DNA of 8,855 nt from Thermoleophilaceae bacterium (GCA_013696425.1 JACCYP010000299.1:1-8855); one strand, 5' to 3'; positions 1 to 6,121 are shown, counted from the stretch's first letter. Numbers and translations: made by a program. The notes: generated from the sequence alone by a model not told the origin.

Positions 1-141
1 TTCGTCGACCTCCTCGTCGAGAACCGGGCGGACCCCGGCGCCGTTGCCGACGAGGGCGCCCGGCCGGCCGACCTTGCCGCCGCCAACCAGCACGCCGACC
101 TTGCCAACCGGCTCAGGGGGCTGGAGCATCAAGCGTCCTAG
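1..141 (+). CDS. 3' end of an unrecognised gene (partial, cut by window edge)
   Basis: Frame 1 is open from the first base to a TAG at 139-141, giving 46 residues that end in LRGLEHQAS. Almost every codon ends in G or C, as in the confirmed genes here, which is why I read it as coding on this strand. The fragment is acidic and alanine-rich (DLAAANQHADLANRL) and looks helical. No motif identifies a family. It converges on the GMC oxidase pseudogene that ends at 175, with a GC-rich hairpin between them. Confidence 0.5.
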   Translation, partial: FVDLLVENRADPGAVADEGARPADLAAANQHADLANRLRGLEHQAS

Positions 142-145
142 CCTG

Positions 146-168
146 CGCCGGCGCGACCCCCGCCGGCG
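146..168. terminator. GC-rich hairpin between convergent genes
   Basis: Two copies of the self-complementary 8-mer CGCCGGCG flank the 7-base spacer CGACCCC, so a perfect 8-bp stem can form on either strand. It lies 4 bases after the stop of the partial + gene and 6 bases after the minus-strand stop at 175. There is no T-tract, so a bidirectional terminator is an inference from position and stem strength. Confidence 0.4.
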
Positions 169-174
169 GCGGAG

Positions 175-2280
175 CTACTCGATCCTGTCGGCCGCGTAGC
201 TCGCAAGCGCCATCACCGTGAGCTGCGGGTTGACCGTGATGGAGGAGGGGAACACGCTGGCGTCGCACACATGCAATCCGTCGATCCCGTGCGGGCGGAA
301 GCGGGAGTCGACCACTCCCTTCTCCGCTGAGCGGCTCATCGGGTTGCCGCCCTGCGGGTGGGAGGAGTGCAGTTGGATGTCGGTGTTGTCGCGCACCGTG
401 CGGCCGATCTCCTCGAGGCCGCCCTCATCGGTGATCGGCAGGTACTTGAACGTCGTCGGCATGACCTTGAGCGCGCCCGCCGCGAGGAACGAGCGCCCGA
501 TCAGCTCGAGCCCGTGCACGAGCCTGTCCAGGTCGCCGCGGTCGGGCTTGTAGTCGAGCTTCACGTCCCAGAGCTTCTTCCCGGGCTTGACGTGCGCGTT
601 GCGCCTGGTCCCGACGACGGACCCCACGCAAGCCATGGCACCACCGGAGAGCACGGTGGTGTTCGCCGCGATCTCGAGCGTGCGGCCGTCGGAGAGCTTG
701 CACGCCACGCCGGTCACGCGCCCGTTCGTGCGCACGAGCTTCTCGGCCTCGCACTCCGAGAACACGCGCACCGCGTCGGCGCCGAACTCCGCCTGCGCGT
801 TCGGCAGTGTCACGTCGAGCATCGAGAGCTTCTTGCCGTACGGGCAGCCCATGTTGCAGTAGCCGCTGCCCAGGCAGTCGTCGATGTTGGCCTCGACCAC
901 GTGCAGCTCGGCCGGCGGGCGGTCGAGTCCGAGCTTCCTGGCGCCCTCGGTGAACTTCGCCGCGCCCGGGTTCAGCGGCACGTTCGGCTCCTGGCGCCGG
1001 ACGCCGAGCCGCTGGCGCATGCGGGCGAATGCGGCCCGCAGCTCGGGCTCGTCGAGCCCTGCGTCGAGGCCCTCCTCGTCGTTCCAGCGCTCGAGCACCC
1101 TGCCGGGGACGTCGAAGCACACGGCGTTGTTCACGACCGTCGTGCCGCCGACGCACATGCCCTGCAGCACCTGGAAGCGAGCGTCGCTCGAGAGCTGCAT
1201 GCCGCCGTCCGCATAGAGAGCAGAGAACTGCTAGCGCTCGTCCTCGGTGAACTCGGAGGGGTCGACGTGCCTGCCCCGCTCGAGCACCAGCACCTCGCGC
1301 CCGCGCGAAGCGAGCTCGTAGGCGAGCGTCGCTCCGCCGGCGCCGCTGCCGACGATCACCACGTCGGCGCTCACCCGGTCGGTGTCGAGCTCGCGCGGCG
1401 TGCGCACCTCCACGCCGCGCCTGTTCGGCTTCACGCGCGCGAGCGCGGAATCGGCGCCCGGGCGGCGAGTGAACTTCACGTAGCCGGTCTGGCTATGGGC
1501 GCGCTCGTCCCCGTAGTAGGCGATGCACACGAGCTGCTGGCCGGCGAAGAACATCGTCTGGACGAGGCGGCGGATCGGGCCCGGCAGCCGCCGCTCGGAC
1601 ACGTCGGCGATGAAGCAGCGCTCGAGGAACTTCCTGCGCTTCTCCGGCGACATGATCGGATACGGAGGACGCAGCCGCAGCAGCGGGTAAACGGTGAGCG
1701 CCGTGAGCGCCAGCTTGAACTTCCACTTCTGCCGCGCGCTGTAGGAGTAGAGGTAGTCGTCGGCCTCCTGCCCGATCTCCTCCGGGGTCATCGTCTCCTC
1801 CTCGCCCAGCACGAGCACCTCGGCCAGCGCGACCAGGGTGCGGTGGTGCATGGGGGAGAGGTAGCGCAGCCGGTAGCGCGCCTTGGCGGCGGAGCGGTAG
1901 AGCACGCCGAGCCCGAGCGCCGTGCCGGCTGCCAGGCTCAGCCACACCCAGAACAGCGTCTCCGCCGGCGGCACGTCGAAGCCGGGGCCCTCGAAGGAGC
2001 CCTGCACACTCGAGATGTCGCCGAAGAAGTAGACGGTGAGCAGCGAGAGCACGAGCACGACATGCGCACCGATGAGGACGAACACCGTCCACGAGAAGCG
2101 GCGGATGTCGCTCGCGCCGACCACCGCCAGCGCGAAGAAGATCGAGTCCTTGGCGGTCGAGTTGGCTACGAAGGGGAACTCGGCATCGCCGAGCACGCCC
2201 TGGAGGATGTAGCCGGCCGCGAAGGCCAGAAAGAGAACGGCGAGGAAGCCGAGCGCCCGCTGGAGGCGGATCTCCTCAGC
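175..2280 (-). pseudogene. Membrane-anchored GMC (FAO-like) alcohol oxidase, interrupted by one in-frame TAG
   Basis: One reading frame encodes a GMC flavoprotein of about 700 residues, broken only by TAG at 1233-1231. The N-terminus has about three hydrophobic spans (near GFLAVLFLAFAAGYILQG, WTVFVLIGAHVVLVLSLLTV and FWVWLSLAAGTALGLGVLY). A middle region begins LSPMHHRTLVALAEVL. The FAD-binding Rossmann motif VIVGSGAGGATLAYELASRG comes next. After the TAG the frame resumes at once with QFSALYADGGMQL, the GMC signature GGTTVVNNAVCF, the likely active-site His in HSSHPQGGNP, and NPQLTVMALASYAADRIE. A short helical region ahead of the FAD domain is also seen in plant and yeast long-chain alcohol oxidases, so a fatty-alcohol substrate is plausible but inferred. 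No ATG, GTG or TTG exists before the first membrane span. The first usable codon in frame is GTG at 2196, so the start is unclear or lost. The gene lies downstream of the SnoaL-like gene in the same cluster. Confidence 0.85.
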
Positions 2281-2662
2281 GCTCTCAGTGCCTCCGTCTC
2301 GTCGTAGAACTCGCGGCAGCGCACCGCCTTCCCGCTGTCATCGAACGTGAAGACCTGCACGACCGAGTCCTCGACCAGCAGCCGCTCTCGTGCCCGCGCC
2401 CGCTGCGGCGGGCGAACACGATCACCTGATTGCCCTCCTCCTCGATCCGGTCGATCTCGAAGTGCAGCTGCCCCACCGCCTCGCGCCATCCGTCCCAGAA
2501 GTGCTCGACTGCGTCGTAGCCGCGGTGGATCCCGGGGTCTGGATCGTCAGCCGGCGAGATCCAGTCGAAGTCCGGTGCCATGTGGGTGAGGATCCAGGGG
2601 CGGTCGCCGCGGTTCCACGCGTCGTACCCCTCCCGCACGAGTCGAGCCCTGTCCCCTGCCAT
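2277..2662 (-). pseudogene. SnoaL-like (NTF2-fold) protein, frameshifted
   Basis: From ATG at 2662 the frame reads MAGDRARLVREGYDAWNRGD, then IHRGYDAVEHFWDGWREAVG and EGNQVIVFARRSGRG. This is the helix plus curved-sheet pattern of SnoaL-like polyketide-cyclase/isomerase relatives. After GHESG the homology jumps frame near 2381 and continues as LLVEDSVVQVFTFDDSGKAV and REFYDETEALRAL, the normal family ending. The geometry fits one missing base. Without the shift, the first frame ends at a TGA at 2287-2285. The resumed frame has no stop near the expected end and runs on to 2166 inside the oxidase gene. The family binds small hydrophobic ligands and members may be enzymes or not, so no substrate can be named. 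The gene sits 18 bp after the small membrane protein. Confidence 0.75.
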
Positions 2663-2670
2663 GGACAGGG
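2647..2670 (-). promoter_or_regulatory. Hairpin with the SnoaL-like gene's start codon in its loop
   Basis: On the minus strand CCCTGTCC, loop ATGGCAGG, then GGACAGGG make a perfect 8-bp GC-rich stem. The ATG start codon (2662-2660) opens the 8-base loop. In mRNA this could limit ribosome access. A functional role is an inference; the inverted repeat itself is exact. Confidence 0.35.
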
Positions 2671-2680
2671 GCAGTATCCA

Positions 2681-2905
2681 CTAACGCATGCCGCGGCGCG
2701 AGTAGGCCTGGTGCGAATCCTTGCCCGAGACCTCGCTCGGGCCGCGCGCACCGGGTGCTCCGCCGTGGACCTTCCCGTAGGGCCGCGTGTTGATTCCCGA
2801 GCCGCCGGTGGTGAACAGGCCGTACACCACGGATGCGAGGAACACGATCACGACGCCCAGGAAGATGGGGCTGCCATTGGCGAGAAGTGAGGCTGCGATT
2901 TCCAT
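2681..2905 (-). CDS. Small single-span membrane protein, unknown function
   Basis: ATG at 2905 to TAG at 2681 gives 74 aa. Residues about 10-30 (SPIFLGVVIVFLASVVYGLF) form one strong membrane span. A Gly-rich, basic tail follows (TTGGSGINTRPYGKVHGG, ending DSHQAYSRRGMR), probably cytoplasmic. I chose this start rather than an ORF extension to 2953 because the extra 16 residues (MSHVTPRRPRALSDGH) run into the divergent promoter region and do not look like part of the membrane protein. No obvious ribosome site precedes it. It is the first gene of the minus-strand cluster leading to the SnoaL-like and oxidase genes, and is divergent from the sigma factor gene. I do not recognise a named family. 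Confidence 0.65.
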   Translation of the reverse strand: MEIAASLLANGSPIFLGVVIVFLASVVYGLFTTGGSGINTRPYGKVHGGAPGARGPSEVSGKDSHQAYSRRGMR

Positions 2906-3027
2906 GTGCCCATCAGACAGGGCGCGGGGACGCCGGGGTGTGACGTGGGACACGCAAGCGGTCCGTCGCGATGTTTGGCCCTTGCCCGTACGGAAAAGCC
3001 AAAGGAGTGTCCGATTCCCACGGAGAA

Positions 3028-3033
3028 ACGATT
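3028..3033 (+). promoter_or_regulatory. Spacer after ribosome binding site (GGAGAA, 3022-3027) deciding the sigma factor start
   Basis: GGAGAA at 3022-3027 is followed by the 6-base spacer ACGATT and then GTG 3034. ATG 2971 has no purine-rich site before it, and GTG 3007 has AAAGGA directly abutting the codon, which is too close. This favours 3034. Confidence 0.45.
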
Positions 3034-3879
3034 GTGGTCCCAGCCGAGGAGCTCACCGAGGAGTCCACGGATGCGATCCAGCTCTTCCTGAACGAGATCC
3101 GCCAGTACCCGCTGCTCACCAAGCAAGAGGAGATTCTGCTGTCCAAGCGCATCGAGCAGGGCGACCTCGAGGCCAAGGAGCGGATGATCAACTCGAACCT
3201 CCGCCTCGTGGTCTCGATCGCCAAGAAGTACCAAGGGCACGAGCTCGCGCTGCTCGACCTGATCCAGGAGGGCATCCTCGGCCTGATCCGCGCCTCGGAG
3301 AAGTTCGACTACCGCAAGGGCTTCAAGTTCTCGACCTACGCGACCTTCTGGATCCGCCAGGCGATCCAGCGCGGCGTGGAGAACAAGTCGCGCACGATCC
3401 GGATCCCGGTCCACATCGCGCAGCGCGAGCGCAAGATCGTGCGCGCCACCCGCCAGCTCGCCACCGATCTGGGCCGCGAGCCCACCGACGCCGAGGTGGC
3501 AGTCGCAACGGAGCTCGAGGTGGGCGACGTCGAGGAGGCGCGGAAGTCCGCGCGTGCCGTGACGAGTCTCGACAAGCCGGTCGGCGAGGAGGGGGAGACC
3601 GCCTTCGGCGACCTGCTCGCAAGCGATGAGCCGAGCCCGTACGAGGAAGTCCAGGAGACGCTCCGCGAGGAGACCGTCCATCGCGCCCTCGGCAAGCTGC
3701 CCGAGCGCGAGCGCGAGGTCGTGAAGCTTCGCTTCGGAATGGGCGGCGACGAGCCGACGCCGCTGCGCGAGACGGGCCGCCGCCTCGGCATCTCCCCTGA
3801 GCGGGTGCGCCAGATCGAGGCGCACGCGCTGAAGTCGCTCTCGAACGAGGGCGAGCTCGAGTCACTGCTGGCCGCCTAG
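3034..3879 (+). CDS. RNA polymerase sigma-70 factor, SigA/RpoD-like without region 1.1
   Basis: A 281-aa sigma-70 family factor that directs RNA polymerase to -10/-35 promoters. Numbering from GTG 3034: region 1.2 at about 13-44 (DAIQLFLNEIRQYPLLTK), region 2 at about 46-115 (NSNLRLVVSIAKKYQGH, LLDLIQEGILGLIRA, FKFSTYATFWIRQAIQRG), region 3 from IRIPVHIAQRERK, and region 4 ending in the helix-turn-helix GRRLGISPERVRQIEAHALK. The start is chosen for GGAGAA six bases before the GTG, and because codons upstream (2971-3033) lose the GC-ending bias that begins at 3034. ATG 2971 and GTG 3007 remain alternatives. Absence of region 1.1 and the short length fit a group 2 (alternative primary-like) factor better than the housekeeping one. 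Region 2.4 has F-W where most members have W-W. Its stop overlaps that of the convergent DUF1275 gene. Confidence 0.93.
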   Translation: MVPAEELTEESTDAIQLFLNEIRQYPLLTKQEEILLSKRIEQGDLEAKERMINSNLRLVVSIAKKYQGHELALLDLIQEGILGLIRASEKFDYRKGFKFSTYATFWIRQAIQRGVENKSRTIRIPVHIAQRERKIVRATRQLATDLGREPTDAEVAVATELEVGDVEEARKSARAVTSLDKPVGEEGETAFGDLLASDEPSPYEEVQETLREETVHRALGKLPEREREVVKLRFGMGGDEPTPLRETGRRLGISPERVRQIEAHALKSLSNEGELESLLAA

Positions 3880-4381
3880 TTCTGCCCTGCACGTGCCATG
3901 TGGACCGCGAGCGTCGCGGCCGTGGACAGAGCCGCGCCGGCCAGTGCCAGCCACAGATCCACCTGGAAGAGCAGCGCCCCGATGATCGCGCCGACGAGCA
4001 TCGCGATGAGCAGGTAGGCGTGCTGGTGTTCGGGGCGCACGTCGGCGATCAGGGCGATCACGGTCGCCGCGACCACGAGGCCGAACTCGATCCCCAGGGC
4101 CGTGTTGAAGCGGCGGGGATCGTCCCCGAGCGCCAGGGCGAGCCGCCCACCCGCGAGCGCGCCGGCGGCGAACCCGGCTATGGCGATCAGCGGACCCACC
4201 ACGTGGATCCCCTCCGCGCCGGCGATGCCGAAGCCGAGCAGCAGGACGCTGCCGGTGACGTTCGCACAGAACACGCCGAGGCCGAGAAAGCAGGCGGCGT
4301 CGATGATCCCGGTGGTGAAGGTGAGCGCGATCAGCAGGGGGGCAGGCGCTCGTGCCAGGGCACGGTCTCGTCGGCGGCCAC
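3876..4381 (-). pseudogene. DUF1275/YoaK-family membrane protein, frameshifted near its N-terminus
   Basis: The main frame encodes a multi-span protein with the family's start region LTFTTGIIDAACFLGLGVF, then CANVTGSVLLLGFGIAGAEG and several more hydrophobic spans, ending HMARAGQN. Upstream, GTG at 4381 begins VAADETVPWHERLPP, the expected hydrophilic N-terminus, but in a different frame. The two join at a run of six C (minus strand; 4337-4342 region) where seven would restore the frame. Members are integral membrane proteins of unknown transport role. With the shift, translation from 4381 stops after a few more codons. GTG 4274 is the next in-frame start but would remove the first span. It is convergent with the sigma gene and divergent from the nitroreductase-family gene. 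Confidence 0.78.
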
Positions 4382-4394
4382 GCGCGCAGTCTCT

Positions 4395-4400
4395 TAGGAT
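4395..4400 (+). promoter_or_regulatory. -10 element TAGGAT, probable leaderless promoter
   Basis: TAGGAT fits the actinobacterial TANNNT -10 consensus and is followed by exactly 7 bases and then GTG 4408, so transcription would start at or next to the start codon. The same bases include AGGA, a possible ribosome site 8 bases from the GTG, so the two readings compete. No clear -35 is seen. Confidence 0.4.
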
Positions 4401-4407
4401 CGGCCCC

Positions 4408-4858
4408 GTGACGCCACCGGCCGTGCCCGATCAGGGCAGCGCCCTCTTCAGGGTCTTCAACATCGGAGTTCGCGGGCACGTGGCGCTCTACCGGCTCACG
4501 GGCGGGCGGATGTTCAACAAGGTCGGCGGCGCCCGTCGTGCTCCTCGACCACGTCGGCGCCAAGAGCGGGCAGAAGCGCACCACGCCGCTGATCTATCTC
4601 GCCGACGGCGAGGACCTGATCATCGTCGCCTCGCGCGGCGGTTCGCCGAAGAACCCTGCCTGGCTCCACAACCTCGTCGCCAACCCGGAGACCGAGGTCG
4701 AGATCCGCCGCGACCGCTTCCCGGTCCGCTGCTCGGTGATGAGCTCGGAGGAGCGCGCCCGGTACTGGCCGAAGCTCACGGCGATGTACAAGGACTACGA
4801 CGGTTACCAGGAGCGCGCGAACCGCGAGATACCCGTGGTTCGCCTGAGCCGGGTCTAG
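4408..4858 (+). pseudogene. Deazaflavin (F420)-dependent nitroreductase-family protein, frameshifted
   Basis: GTG 4408 opens a frame reading ALFRVFNIGVRGHVALYRLT and GGRMFNKVGG, the usual N-terminus of the DDN/AclJ-type split-barrel family. At 4525-4534 the homology moves to another frame, PVVLLDHVGAKSGQKRTTPL, then SRGGSPKNPAWLHNLVANP and a regular end at REIPVVRLSRV (TAG 4856-4858). The shift equals one extra base or two missing bases in GGCGGCGCCC. Joined, it would be about 150 aa, full length for the family. Known members bind F420 and reduce nitro compounds, quinones or lipids; the substrate here cannot be told. GTG 4538 is the first start codon in the second frame but would give a protein lacking the N-terminal helix. 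The start is supported by TAGGAT/AGGA upstream. Confidence 0.8.
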
Positions 4859-4866
4859 ACTCCGGC
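4848..4866 (+). terminator. Hairpin over the nitroreductase-family stop codon
   Basis: GCCGG at 4848 pairs with CCGGC at 4862, and inside it GTC pairs with GAC around the TAG stop, with one bulged T. There is no T-tract. It sits 5 bases before the tRNA, so it may separate the two transcripts. It overlaps a possible tRNA -10 (TAGACT, 4856-4861), and only one of the two may be real. Confidence 0.3.
4856..4861 (+). promoter_or_regulatory. Possible -10 (TAGACT) for tRNA-Gly
   Basis: TAGACT matches TANNNT and ends 10 bases before the first base of the tRNA, a normal distance for a short tRNA leader. It overlaps the stop codon of the preceding gene. No convincing -35 was found. Confidence 0.3.
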
Positions 4867-4871
4867 GCTAC

Positions 4872-4944
4872 GCGGGCGTGGTGTAAAGGTCTGCACGTCA
4901 GCCTTCCAAGCTGAAAGAGACGAGTTCAATTCTCGCCGCCCGCT
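4872..4944 (+). tRNA. tRNA-Gly (anticodon TCC)
   Basis: A 73-base cloverleaf. The acceptor stem GCGGGCG/CGCCCGC is perfect. The D arm GTGT/GCAC has GG in the loop. The anticodon stem TCAGC/GCTGA is perfect with loop CTTCCAA, so the anticodon is TCC. The T loop is TTCAATT. The T stem ACGAG/CTCGC has an A-C mismatch at its first pair. CCA is not encoded (TCA follows). The HNH gene on the other strand ends directly at the next base. Confidence 0.95.
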
Positions 4945-5391
4945 TCACTGAGTCTCGCCTAGAACCATCCGCAGGGATCCCCGCCTACGGGCGGTTCGGA
5001 CACGATGACAATTGGCGCACACGACTTCGCACTTCGCGATCTCGTCCAGCACCGTCTGCCAGCCGTAGGTACAGAGGTTCGCGCCTATCTCGAAGCGCTT
5101 ATCGCCGAGGTGGTCGAAATCGAGCACGACAGGGTTAGATTCGCCGCATTCGACACAGGGGTGCTCGCGGAAGTATCCGATGAGGAACTTGGTTCGTTCG
5201 ATCCGAAGCCGTTGTTTGATCAGTGCGGCCTGGTCGATGTATCGCTGTCGGTTTGCGGCGTAGTGCTCCTGTTTGTAGGCAGCGCGGCACGGCCGGCAAA
5301 AACTGTCGCGCTGGCCTTTCGCCCTGCGCCGCCATGCGAACTCCTCGACGGGCTTCGTCTCTCCGCACCGGGAACACTTCCGCGTCTCCAT
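4945..5391 (-). CDS. Zinc-ribbon/HNH endonuclease-type protein, likely SOS-controlled
   Basis: 148 aa from ATG 5391. Residues 6-35 hold a CxxC...CxxC zinc ribbon (C6, C9, C32, C35) with KPVEEF between, then a basic helical stretch (about 39-75). An HNH-like module follows: C79-x2-C82, then DFDH (91-94), IAKC and C125-A-N-C128-H129. This is the zinc-stabilised HNH layout of a widespread small actinobacterial/phage family whose members are annotated as HNH nucleases; DNA cleavage is inferred. A GTG at 5400 could start three residues earlier but lies inside the SOS box, so ATG 5391 is preferred. No ribosome site is visible. GC is low for the window: 58% at 5101-5160 and 52% at 5161-5220, against 73% at 5581-5640. 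The stop abuts the tRNA-Gly 3' end. Confidence 0.8.
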   Translation of the reverse strand: METRKCSRCGETKPVEEFAWRRRAKGQRDSFCRPCRAAYKQEHYAANRQRYIDQAALIKQRLRIERTKFLIGYFREHPCVECGESNPVVLDFDHLGDKRFEIGANLCTYGWQTVLDEIAKCEVVCANCHRVRTARRRGSLRMVLGETQ

Positions 5392-5393
5392 AG

Positions 5394-5407
5394 CGAACAC
5401 ATGTTCG
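5394..5407. promoter_or_regulatory. LexA/SOS box, perfect match
   Basis: CGAACACATGTTCG matches the Gram-positive/actinobacterial LexA consensus CGAACRNRYGTTCG at every position, with 6-base inverted arms CGAACA/TGTTCG. It lies 2 bp upstream of the HNH gene's ATG (5391), where bound LexA would block transcription. That LexA binds here is an inference from the match and position. Confidence 0.72.
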
Positions 5408-5443
5408 TACGGGGCTCGGACGGAAAGCAGACCCGCGTGTTGA

Positions 5444-6121
5444 CTAGCGAGAGCGGCTACCGCGCCTGCTCAGAAAGGCAATCGGTGGGATGAGTAGGCG
5501 GTAGGGGAGCCGGAGTGCCCAGGCCGGGACCTCGCGGTGGCGCTCCTCCTTCCAGACCCTCGCCCGCATGTGGGGCCGCAGCAAGAAGCGCGGGGCGGGC
5601 GTCGTGTACACCCCCGACGGCTCGGCGGTGTGGAGCTCGATCCGGCAGAGGTGCTTGCAGCTCACGAAGCCGTAGTGGCCCGGGGCCACGAGCCGGACCG
5701 GCGCTCCGTGGTCGCCGTCGAGGGGCAGTCCGCCGAGGTGCTCCGCGATGAGCACGTCGTAGGCCAGCGCGTCCTCGATCGACGCGAGGGAGCGATAGCC
5801 GTCGAGCCCGCGGAAGACGAGGTGGGTGACCGTCGCGCCCGGCCGGATCGCCGGCTCGATCACATCCCGGTAGAAGGTCGCGAACGCGACGCCCTCCCAG
5901 CGCAGACCGGTGGTCGACCACCCCGCCACGCAATGGAAGTCGGCGGTGAGCTCGCGCCGGGGGAGCACCGCGAGCGCGTCCAGCGGCAGGGAGAACGGCT
6001 CGCTGACGGCGCCGCAGATCTCGATCGCGGGCTCGTCGGGGACGGGAGGTGCGGGCTCCTGGAGGTGCGTGCCGAACCGCGGGAACCCATTGACCACGTG
6101 CTGGCCGGGTGGCAGCGTCAC
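5444..6121 (-). CDS. Sulfite-oxidase-family molybdopterin-dependent oxidoreductase
   Basis: 225 aa with one oxidoreductase molybdopterin-binding domain (COG2041 type). Near the start are NGFPRFGTHL and a beta-rich ICGAVSEPFSLPLDAL. Cys64 in DFHCVAGWSTTGLRWEGV is the expected molybdenum ligand. Family-typical stretches follow: FRGLDGYRSLASIEDAL, LGGLPLDGDHGAPVRLV and GHYGFVSCKHLCRIEL. A basic C-terminal extension (RARVWKEERHREVPAW, ending SRRGSRSR) closes it. No signal peptide or dimerisation domain is seen, so it is a short cytoplasmic-looking form with unknown substrate and electron partner. Start GTG 6121 overlaps the upstream DUF2867 stop as GTGA; GTG 6124 is equally in frame. The frame is open upstream to 6604, but there it is the shadow of DUF2867. 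The gene is cotranscribed with DUF2867 and so presumably under the TetR regulator. Confidence 0.88.
   Translation of the reverse strand: MTLPPGQHVVNGFPRFGTHLQEPAPPVPDEPAIEICGAVSEPFSLPLDALAVLPRRELTADFHCVAGWSTTGLRWEGVAFATFYRDVIEPAIRPGATVTHLVFRGLDGYRSLASIEDALAYDVLIAEHLGGLPLDGDHGAPVRLVAPGHYGFVSCKHLCRIELHTAEPSGVYTTPAPRFLLRPHMRARVWKEERHREVPAWALRLPYRLLIPPIAFLSRRGSRSR

Noticed and set aside
1..129. Minus-strand start at 129 (MLQPPEPVGKVGVLVGGG) entering the window edge
   Set aside because: Codon third-position GC favours the + frame, and the minus reading becomes low-complexity after a few residues. It cannot be fully excluded because the gene is cut.
1231..1233. Pyrrolysine or other programmed recoding at the TAG
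   Set aside because: No recoding element is visible, TAG is used as a normal stop by several genes here (sigma factor, TetR, oxidase end), and neighbouring genes are also damaged.
358..2307. A 649-codon open frame on the + strand across the oxidase gene
   Set aside because: It is antisense to a clearly homologous GMC oxidase. Long antisense frames are expected in high-GC DNA, and its protein is low-complexity (E, R, A, H, V) without any domain.
2848..3825. A 325-codon minus-strand frame over the sigma factor
   Set aside because: It is a mirror of sigma factor codons; the translation is Leu/Ala/Arg-rich with no motif, and the sigma factor is unmistakable.
5440..5445. TTGACT as a -35 promoter element on the + strand
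   Set aside because: No -10 at the right distance and no + strand gene follows; it overlaps the molybdoenzyme stop.
5005..5493. A 162-codon + strand frame opposite the HNH gene
   Set aside because: The minus strand carries ordered CxxC and HNH motifs; the + frame has no recognisable features.
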